DNA from: an uncultured Panacagrimonas sp.
GTDB lineage: Bacteria > Pseudomonadota > Gammaproteobacteria > Nevskiales > Nevskiaceae
NCBI GenBank assembly: GCA_946481265.1
Contig: CAMLNE010000264.1
Location: 1 to 5,994 of the forward strand
Direction: 5' to 3'
Length of the DNA: 5,994 nucleotides
Below the pieces are notes generated by a model. It searched no databases. It worked only from the letters and a program-made list of their open reading frames with translations, and was not told the origin of the DNA. Position 1 is the stretch's first letter, and each line of letters opens with the position of its first letter. Both the position numbers and the translations under genes were made by a program. Positions 1-4,733 of the stretch are shown here, piece by piece.

Positions 1-28
1 CCCCCGCCCGCCCCCCCCCCCGCCGCCG
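1..28. repeat. G/C-only low-complexity run at the left edge
   Basis: The first 28 bases contain no A or T and include a run of eleven C (11-21). No gene can be assigned here. Such a tract at the very end of a sequence may be a real C-rich stretch or a contig-end artefact. Some sequencing chemistries produce false poly-G, which reads as poly-C on the other strand. It makes the first bases unreliable for deciding where glnE begins. Confidence 0.6.
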
Positions 29-123
29 ACCCGCCGAACGACGCAGCGCGGCAGCCCGTCCGCCACGTTGCCGCAGCCCATGACGGCGACGATTCTCACG
101 GGGCTTCTGCCGGCATTCGTGGT

Positions 124-129
124 GGGGAG
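124..129 (+). promoter_or_regulatory. Candidate ribosome binding site for glnE
   Basis: GGGGAG lies 9 nt before the GTG at 139. It is the best Shine-Dalgarno-like match near the possible starts of glnE. The later in-frame ATG codons at 154 and 199 have no comparable purine-rich stretch before them. This is the main reason for choosing GTG 139. Confidence 0.45.
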
Positions 130-138
130 CCGCCCATT

Positions 139-2838
139 GTGCCCGGAGCGCGCATGCGGCCCCGAGCCGCGCGACAATGCCTCACCGTGAAATACGAGAT
201 GCGTGTGGTGGAACAAGCCCAGCCCCCGTTGATGCAGGACATCATGCAACGCCTGCGCGTGCGCCGGCGCGAGGTCTTTTCCCGCATCCGGGACCGCGCG
301 CTGATCGACCGGTGCGAACTGGCGGAGACGCTCCAGGACCTGAGTTCATTCGCCGACGAGGCGGTGGCCGAGGGGGTCCGCGAGATGACCTCGATGCTGG
401 CGACCCGCTTCGGCCTGCCGCGATCGGAAGACGGCGGCACGGCCCAGCCCATCGTCCTGGGCATGGGCAAGCTCGGCGGCCGCGAGCTCAATTTCTCCTC
501 CGATATCGACCTGATCTTCCTGCACACCGCGGACGGGATGACGGATGGCCCGAACGCGATCAGCAACGAGGAGTTCTTCGTCAAGCTGGCCCAGCAGGTG
601 AGCAAGCTTCTCTCCGAGCACACGCCGGACGGCTTCGTCTTTCGCGTGGACACCATGCTGCGGCCATTCGGCTCCGCAGGGCCAATGTCGCTGAGCGTGG
701 ACGCGGCCGAGGAGTACTACCAGACGCACGGCCGCGAATGGGAGCGCTACGCGATGATCAAGGCGCGGCCGATCGCGGGCGATCTCGAGGCGGGGGAGGA
801 GTTCCTGCGCCGCCTGCGGCCCTTCGTCTACCGGCGTTACCTGGACTACAACGCCATCAACAGCCTGCGCGACCTGAAGCGCCGCATCCACGACGACGTG
901 GTGGCGCGCAAGGTGGTGGACGACGTCAAGCTCGGTCCGGGCGGGATCCGTGAGCTCGAATTCATCGTGCAATCCTTCCAACTCGTGCGCGGCGGCCAGG
1001 ACGCCAAGCTGCGCAATGCCGCGCTGCGACCCACGCTGGCCTACCTGGGCGAATCCGGCCTGCTGCCGAAGGACACGGCGTCGAGGCTCGACGAGAGCTA
1101 CGTCTTCCTGCGCAAGCTCGAGAACGCGATCCAGATGCAGGACGACCGGCAGACGCATCGCCTGCCGGTGGACGAGGATGCGCGCCGGGCGCTGTGCGTT
1201 GGCCTGGATTTTCCGGACTGGGGCGCGCTGCGCGCGCGCTTCGAGGAGGTTGCTGCCTACGTCAACGGCGAGTTTCACCGGGTTTTCGCGGACGCCACGC
1301 AGGACGCCGAGGAGTGCAGCAGCGAACCGGTGGTGCGTGCGGCGTTTGCGCCGGAGGCGCGCGCCGCTGACCTGCTGCCCGTGATCGCGCAGGCGGGCTT
1401 CACCGACGCCGACGAATCGCTGGCGCAGCGGCTGGTCGATCTGGCGCAGGGTCGCCTGGTGCGCGGCCTGTCGGAGGCCGCCTCGCTGAGCCTGCGTGGC
1501 GCGCTCGGCCGCCTGCTCGACGCGTGCCTGCAGCAGCCCGAGGCGCCGGCGCGCAGCGCCGCGCGCGTGCTCTGCGTGGTGCAGTCGGTGGCCGGTCGCA
1601 GCACGTACCTGACCCTGCTCGACCAGTCCGCGGTGGTGCGCTCGCACCTGGTGCGCCTGTGCTCGGCCAGCCAGTGGGTGACCGAGCAGATCGCCGCGTC
1701 GCCGGCGGTGCTGGATGCGCTGCTGGACCCGCGCAGCCTGTATGCGCCGCCGGATCGAGAGGCCATGCGCGGCGAGCTGGCCGCGCGTTTCGCCAGCCTG
1801 CCGCTGGAGGAGATCGAGGCCGGCATGGACCTGCTGCGGCGCTATCGCAACGACGTCACCGTGCGCATCGCCGCGGCGGACATCGCCGGCAGCCTGCCGT
1901 TGGTAAAGGTCAGCGACCACCTGACCTGGCTGGCGGAGGCGGTGCTGGCCGCGGCGATGGAGCGGGCCGCGCTGGAACTGCAGGAGACGCACGGCCGCGT
2001 GCTGCGCGAGGACGGTTCGGTCGCGGGCCTGGGGGCCATCGCCTACGGGAAGTTCGGCGGCATCGAGCTGGGCTACGGCTCGGACCTGGACTTGGTGTTC
2101 GTGTACGAGGACGTGGCGGGCGATGCCGAGAGCAGCGGTGGCGCCCGTTCGCTGGCGGCACCGGCCTGGTTCGCGCGCCTCGCGCAGCGCGTCATCCACT
2201 GGCTGTCCACGCTCACGCCGGCCGGCCGCGCCTACGAGGTGGATCTCGAGCTGCGCCCGAGCGGGCAGTCGGGCCCGGTGGCAGTGAGCTTCAAGTCGTT
2301 CGCCGCCTACCAGCGCGACAAGGCCTGGACCTGGGAGCACCAGGCGTTGACGCGCGCACGCTATGTCGCCGGGCCGCCCGCGCTCGGCACGCAGGTGGAG
2401 GCGCTGCGCCGCGAGGTGTTGTGTCGCCCGCGCGATCCGCAGCAGCTCGCGCGCGAAATCGTCGAGATGCGCCACAAGATGCGCGGCCACCTGGACAAGC
2501 ATCGCCCCGGCATGTGGGACGTCAAGCAGGGCGAGGGCGGCGTCATCGACGCCGAGTTCCTCACACAGTACCTGGTGCTGCGCGATGCGCATGCGCGCCC
2601 GGAACTCGTCGACTGGTCGGACAACTGGCGCCAGCTCGACGCCCTTGCCGCCGCCGGCAGCCTGCCGCCGGAAGATCGCAGCGAGCTGATCGCCTGTTAT
2701 CGCGCCTATCGCGCCTTCGCCCATGCGCAGGCCCTGCAGAGCGAGGCCACGCTGGCCGGTGAGGATCGCTTCGTCGCGGAGCGCACCGCCGTTCGCGCAG
2801 CCTGGGAGCGCCAGTTCGGGAAATCGGAGAAATCGTAG
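139..2838 (+). CDS. glnE: Bifunctional glutamine synthetase adenylyltransferase / adenylyl-removing enzyme GlnE
   Basis: GlnE adds AMP to a tyrosine of each glutamine synthetase subunit, silencing it when nitrogen is plentiful, and removes it by phosphorolysis when nitrogen is scarce. PII protein and glutamine set the direction. It is cytosolic. The 899-residue product has the family's two nucleotidyltransferase halves. The N-terminal, adenylyl-removing half has GMGKLGGRELNFSSDIDLIF with Asp122 and Asp124, then GPGGIRELEFI near 266-276. The C-terminal, adenylylating half has YGKFGG and SDLDLVF with Asp649 and Asp651, then GEGGVIDAEF near 798-807. These correspond to the paired DxD sites of the 946-residue E. 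coli protein, so both activities look intact. The GTG start follows a GGGGAG motif, but the first DxD sits about 50 residues earlier than in E. coli and the first 30 residues do not resemble GlnE. The frame is open to position 1, so the true start may differ or be lost. The last residues (GKSEKS) come from a repeat overlapping the stop codon. Confidence 0.97.
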   Translation: MPGARMRPRAARQCLTVKYEMRVVEQAQPPLMQDIMQRLRVRRREVFSRIRDRALIDRCELAETLQDLSSFADEAVAEGVREMTSMLATRFGLPRSEDGGTAQPIVLGMGKLGGRELNFSSDIDLIFLHTADGMTDGPNAISNEEFFVKLAQQVSKLLSEHTPDGFVFRVDTMLRPFGSAGPMSLSVDAAEEYYQTHGREWERYAMIKARPIAGDLEAGEEFLRRLRPFVYRRYLDYNAINSLRDLKRRIHDDVVARKVVDDVKLGPGGIRELEFIVQSFQLVRGGQDAKLRNAALRPTLAYLGESGLLPKDTASRLDESYVFLRKLENAIQMQDDRQTHRLPVDEDARRALCVGLDFPDWGALRARFEEVAAYVNGEFHRVFADATQDAEECSSEPVVRAAFAPEARAADLLPVIAQAGFTDADESLAQRLVDLAQGRLVRGLSEAASLSLRGALGRLLDACLQQPEAPARSAARVLCVVQSVAGRSTYLTLLDQSAVVRSHLVRLCSASQWVTEQIAASPAVLDALLDPRSLYAPPDREAMRGELAARFASLPLEEIEAGMDLLRRYRNDVTVRIAAADIAGSLPLVKVSDHLTWLAEAVLAAAMERAALELQETHGRVLREDGSVAGLGAIAYGKFGGIELGYGSDLDLVFVYEDVAGDAESSGGARSLAAPAWFARLAQRVIHWLSTLTPAGRAYEVDLELRPSGQSGPVAVSFKSFAAYQRDKAWTWEHQALTRARYVAGPPALGTQVEALRREVLCRPRDPQQLAREIVEMRHKMRGHLDKHRPGMWDVKQGEGGVIDAEFLTQYLVLRDAHARPELVDWSDNWRQLDALAAAGSLPPEDRSELIACYRAYRAFAHAQALQSEATLAGEDRFVAERTAVRAAWERQFGKSEKS

Positions 2839-2844
2839 AAATCG
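2820..2844 (+). repeat. Three GAAATCG units with 9-nt period across the glnE stop codon
   Basis: GAAATCG occurs at 2820-2826, 2829-2835 and 2838-2844, spaced exactly 9 nt, which is three codons. The first two units encode the KS..KS residues ending GlnE. The stop TAG (2836-2838) falls at the start of the third, which is also the outer end of the left arm of the neighbouring inverted repeat. On the far side of that repeat the complementary CGATTTC occurs at 2919-2925 and 2932-2938. The echoes look like partial copies of the end of the element. Confidence 0.8.
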
Positions 2845-2926
2845 GGGTCAGATTCCAATTAACTGGCGAGGCCAACGCAATCAGCTAGCTGTCTGTTCAG
2901 TTAATTGGAATCTGACCCCGATTTCT
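2837..2926. repeat. Perfect 29-bp inverted repeat (REP/MITE-like element)
   Basis: The arms 2837-2865 and 2898-2926 are exact reverse complements over 29 bp and enclose a 32-nt loop (2866-2897). The loop contains a 10-bp palindrome, CAGCTAGCTG (2882-2891). The arm core reads GGGGTCAGATTCCAATTAAC. A stem this long and perfect is not typical of a factor-independent terminator, and no U-run follows directly. Its GC content is clearly lower than that of the genes around it. From memory, similar GGGGTCAG...CAATTAA inverted repeats recur many times in proteobacterial genomes, often near REP-associated tyrosine (Y1-type) transposases. That link is recollection, not shown here, and no transposase is present in the window. 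The RNA would fold into a strong hairpin between glnE and the lipoprotein gene and could stabilise or separate their messages. Confidence 0.92.
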
Positions 2927-3009
2927 CGCCCCGATTTCTTCTCGTCCTCCCGCATCCTTTTTGCTGGTCCAGCAGCGTCTGGCCGGCACCTCGCCAGTCC
3001 TCTTTTCCC

Positions 3010-3013
3010 GGAG
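3010..3013 (+). promoter_or_regulatory. Ribosome binding site deciding the lipoprotein start
   Basis: GGAG lies 5 nt before ATG 3019. Together with the signal peptide that starts exactly there, it rules out the in-frame TTG at 2905, which lies inside the inverted repeat. Confidence 0.65.
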
Positions 3014-3018
3014 CCGCG

Positions 3019-4086
3019 ATGCCTTCTACCGCCCTGTTCCGCCCGCTCGGCCTGCTCGCGATGATCCTCGCCGGGCTCACCGGCTGCGCGAGCGCTGCAC
3101 CGACCTGGCGATTGGTCGAACGGCCGGTGGCAGCCCGGTCCCCTGTCCCGGATCTCGAACGGGATCGTGCGGCCATCCTCGCCATGCTCGGTGAGTACCA
3201 GGTGCGGTTTTCCTTCGAGGAAACCGTCGTCCTGCAGCCGGGTTACGTGCGCCGGGAGACGAAGGACACGGGTGCCTTCGAGACGGTGGTGCTGGTGGAG
3301 GAGGGGCCGCGCCACCTCGTGCTGCAGCACCTGCTGGTGTCCGAGGACGGCGAGCACGTCACCAAGCACTGGCGGCAGGACTGGACCTTCGAGGCGACGA
3401 CGCGCTTCGAATTCACCGAGGCGCAGACCTGGCGCGTCCGCCCGCTGGACGCGGCGCTGACGCGCGGAGCCTGGACGCAGTGCGTGTACGAGGTCGACGA
3501 TGCTCCCCGTTACTGCGGCACCGGCCGCTGGGAGTACCGCGGCGACATCGCGACCTGGACGTCCGATGCCACCTGGCGCCCGCTGCCGCGACGCGAGTAC
3601 ACGGTGCGTTCGGATTACAACGCGCTGCGCGCGATCAACCGCCACAGCATCACGCCGTCCGGCTGGACGCACGAACAGGACAACACCAAGACGCTGCGCG
3701 AGGGCGAGACGCCGGTGGCCGAACGGGTGCGCGAGTTCGGTTTCAATGATTACCGTCGCGTGGAGGGTTTCGATTTCACCCCGGCGCGCGAGTACTGGGA
3801 CGCGACGAAGGCGTACTGGGCGCAGGTGCGCGCGCAGTGGGAGGCGCGACTCGAAGCCGGCGCGGGCCTCAGCCTGAAGACCGCCGTCGACGGCATGGAA
3901 CTGATCCTCCCGCTGTTCACGCAGGCGCAGAGCGTGAGTTCGGGCCAGGCAGTGACGCCGGAACAGATCGCGCGGGTCCTCGATGCCTGGGTCGTGGCGC
4001 CGGGTGCGCTTGCCGCCGAACCCGCGGTGCCTGAGCCGGAAGCTGGGCGCGCTTCCGAGTCGGAAGGCACGGCGTCCGGATACTGA
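3019..4086 (+). CDS. Outer-membrane-type lipoprotein of unknown function (DUF6607-like)
   Basis: The function is unknown. The 355-residue product begins with a lipoprotein signal peptide: a hydrophobic segment (about 9-20) and lipobox LTGC with Cys23 as the expected lipidation site. The next residue is Ala rather than Asp, which favours sorting to the outer membrane in gammaproteobacteria. After a short linker comes one apparent domain (about 48-280) rich in Trp, Arg and charged residues, with KHWRQDW (116-122), WRPLPRRE (186-193) and ITPSGWTHEQDN (211-222). From memory these motifs match DUF6607, a family of gammaproteobacterial proteins without known function; I have not confirmed this by search. 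Cys155 and Cys166 could form a disulfide in the periplasm. The tail after about 330 is low-complexity, rich in Ala, Pro and Glu. ATG 3019 is chosen from its GGAG motif and the signal peptide. The gene follows glnE by 180 bp with the inverted repeat between, and nothing indicates a shared function. Reality of the gene is well supported; the family name is less certain. Confidence 0.88.
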   Translation: MPSTALFRPLGLLAMILAGLTGCASAAPTWRLVERPVAARSPVPDLERDRAAILAMLGEYQVRFSFEETVVLQPGYVRRETKDTGAFETVVLVEEGPRHLVLQHLLVSEDGEHVTKHWRQDWTFEATTRFEFTEAQTWRVRPLDAALTRGAWTQCVYEVDDAPRYCGTGRWEYRGDIATWTSDATWRPLPRREYTVRSDYNALRAINRHSITPSGWTHEQDNTKTLREGETPVAERVREFGFNDYRRVEGFDFTPAREYWDATKAYWAQVRAQWEARLEAGAGLSLKTAVDGMELILPLFTQAQSVSSGQAVTPEQIARVLDAWVVAPGALAAEPAVPEPEAGRASESEGTASGY

Positions 4087-4612
4087 CCGCCCGGCAGATC
4101 GCCTCAAGACAGCAGGCCGTCGCGAGCGCGTGCCCTTGTTGAGCGTCGAGGTGCCGGTCCTGGCCGGGATTCTCGAGGACGGGCAGAGCGGCGCATCCGG
4201 TCTGCGCAGAGCGGGCGTCCACGGCCATGTCGCAGGAGCCAAGGCGCTGCACGAGCGGCGGACCGGGGTCGCAGTGATGGCCGACGGGCAGCCGAACGGC
4301 CGCGGGCCATCGAGGATGCAGCCTCGTACCGGCGATCAGTGGGGCGGCTGAGCTGGAGCGACGTAGTGCGGTAGAGCGCGATGCGGGGTTGGCGACTGGA
4401 TAGGGTCGCCGAGGCTCCCCGGGCGATCGGGGTCCCACAACTGCGGGAGATCCTGGCCGAGCTTGCCGCGCCGATCCGGGTGATCCCGGCGGGCCGATGC
4501 AAGCCCCCGCTGCGCCATTGCGCGGCCCGCGAGGTGCGGGATCCAGGCTCGAGGATCCGCACCATCCAGGTCGCTGTTGCTGCCCAACGCCCCGGGATAT
4601 TTCCGGAAAGCG
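4087..4612. other. 526-bp gap without a recognisable gene
   Basis: This stretch lies between the convergent ends of the lipoprotein gene (+) and tRNA-Glu (-). Open frames exist on both strands, as expected for GC-rich DNA, but their translations are Arg/Pro/Ala-rich, lack a convincing ribosome binding site and match no family I recognise. It holds one bulged hairpin (4533-4563) and the probable 3' trailer of the tRNA precursor (about 4583-4612). No U-tract terminator was found for either flanking gene. It could be decayed coding or mobile DNA next to a tRNA, but nothing seen proves that. Confidence 0.6.
4533..4563. repeat. Bulged hairpin downstream of tRNA-Glu
   Basis: GGTGCGGGATCC (4533-4544) pairs with GGATCCGCACC (4553-4563), giving an 11-bp stem with one bulged G and an 8-nt loop. 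It starts about 50 nt beyond the encoded CCA end of the tRNA on the minus strand. No U-run follows on either strand, so it is not a canonical intrinsic terminator. It could act as a 3' stability or processing element, or be a chance fold in GC-rich DNA. Confidence 0.5.
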
Positions 4613-4699
4613 TGGCGCTCCTACCGGGATTCGAACCCGGGTTTAAGCCTTGAGAGGGCTCCGTCCTAGGCCTCTAGACGATAGGAGCGAGGCGTTGGG
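4583..4699 (-). other. tRNA-Glu precursor with complementary leader and trailer
   Basis: GGCGTTGGG at 4691-4699 and CCCAACGCC at 4583-4591 are exact 9-bp reverse complements flanking the tRNA. From the -10 position, transcription of the tRNA should begin near 4699-4700, so these bases would be almost the whole 5' leader and part of the 3' trailer. They could pair in the precursor below the acceptor stem, with about 21 unpaired trailer bases. The pairing is seen in sequence; a role in RNase P or 3' processing is inference. Confidence 0.5.
4613..4688 (-). tRNA. tRNA-Glu (anticodon CTC)
   Basis: The 76-nt minus-strand sequence folds as a standard tRNA. The acceptor stem is GCTCCTA with TAGGAGC, and discriminator G73 is followed by an encoded CCA (plus-strand TGG at 4613-4615). 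The D-arm GTCTAGAGGCCTAGGAC is nearly identical to that of E. coli tRNA-Glu. The anticodon stem is GAGCC with GGCTT (one G-U pair), and the loop CTCTCAA places CTC at positions 34-36 (plus-strand 4653-4655). The T-arm is CCGGG-TTCGAAT-CCCGG. It would read GAG codons, common in GC-rich genomes. It is transcribed divergently from pcnB and convergently toward the lipoprotein gene, from the promoter at 4706-4733. The T-arm, D-arm and CCA together leave little doubt. Confidence 0.97.
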
Positions 4700-4704
4700 G
4701 CGCG

Positions 4705-4710
4705 TATTAT
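4705..4710 (+). promoter_or_regulatory. Possible plus-strand -10 element for pcnB
   Basis: TATTAT at 4705-4710 differs from the consensus -10 by one base and overlaps the tRNA -10 on the other strand almost completely. It would start transcription near 4717. No good -35 is visible about 17 bp upstream, where the tRNA gene lies. It is the only AT-rich candidate ahead of pcnB in this region. Confidence 0.4.
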
Positions 4711-4733
4711 AGGGATTCGTGCCGCGCCGACAA
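4706..4733 (-). promoter_or_regulatory. Sigma-70-type promoter of tRNA-Glu
   Basis: On the minus strand a perfect -10 TATAAT (4711-4706) lies 16 bp from a -35-like TTGTCG (4733-4728). It is followed by the GC-rich discriminator ACGCGCCCC. Such discriminators are typical of stringently controlled stable-RNA promoters that respond to ppGpp, so growth-rate control is likely. The predicted start near 4699-4700 leaves an approximately 11-nt leader before the mature 5' end at 4688. Confidence 0.85.

Noticed and set aside
1..99. Possible divergent gene from GTG 99 on the minus strand, starting VRIVAVMGCGNVADG
   Set aside because: The first residues faintly recall the start of a Rossmann-type protein, but only 33 codons are visible, ending in a poly-Gly artefact-like tract, with no good ribosome binding site.
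346..2724. 792-codon open frame on the minus strand opposite glnE
   Set aside because: It lies entirely within glnE and its His/Gln/Arg/Ala-rich translation matches nothing. Long antisense frames are expected in GC-rich genes with strong third-position GC bias.
2963..2975. TGCTGG-T-CCAGCA small inverted repeat near a T-run, as a terminator
   Set aside because: The loop would be a single base, and the T-run (2958-2962) precedes the stem on the plus strand, so it is not a terminator in either direction.
2905..3018. N-terminal extension of the lipoprotein from TTG 2905
   Set aside because: It would start inside the inverted repeat and bury the signal peptide 38 residues in. ATG 3019 has a GGAG motif and places the lipobox at Cys23.
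2881..4242. 453-codon minus-strand frame opposite the lipoprotein gene
   Set aside because: The plus-strand gene has a signal peptide, ribosome binding site and family-like motifs. The antisense frame has none and runs into the inverted repeat.
3983..4351. 122-codon plus-strand frame spanning the lipoprotein 3' end and the gap
   Set aside because: It starts inside the lipoprotein gene in another frame, has no ribosome binding site and no recognisable motif.
4336..4587. Possible IS66-type transposase C-terminal remnant on the minus strand (LDGADPRAWI, then DHPDR..., with GITRI in another frame)
   Set aside because: The resemblance is only a few residues, spacing differs from the family, and it needs a frame change. 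A translated search against IS66 TnpC would decide; no significant hit is expected.
4600..4609. TTTCCGGAAA palindrome just beyond the tRNA CCA end
   Set aside because: It is short, has no loop and no U-tract, so it does not qualify as a terminator or a specific operator.
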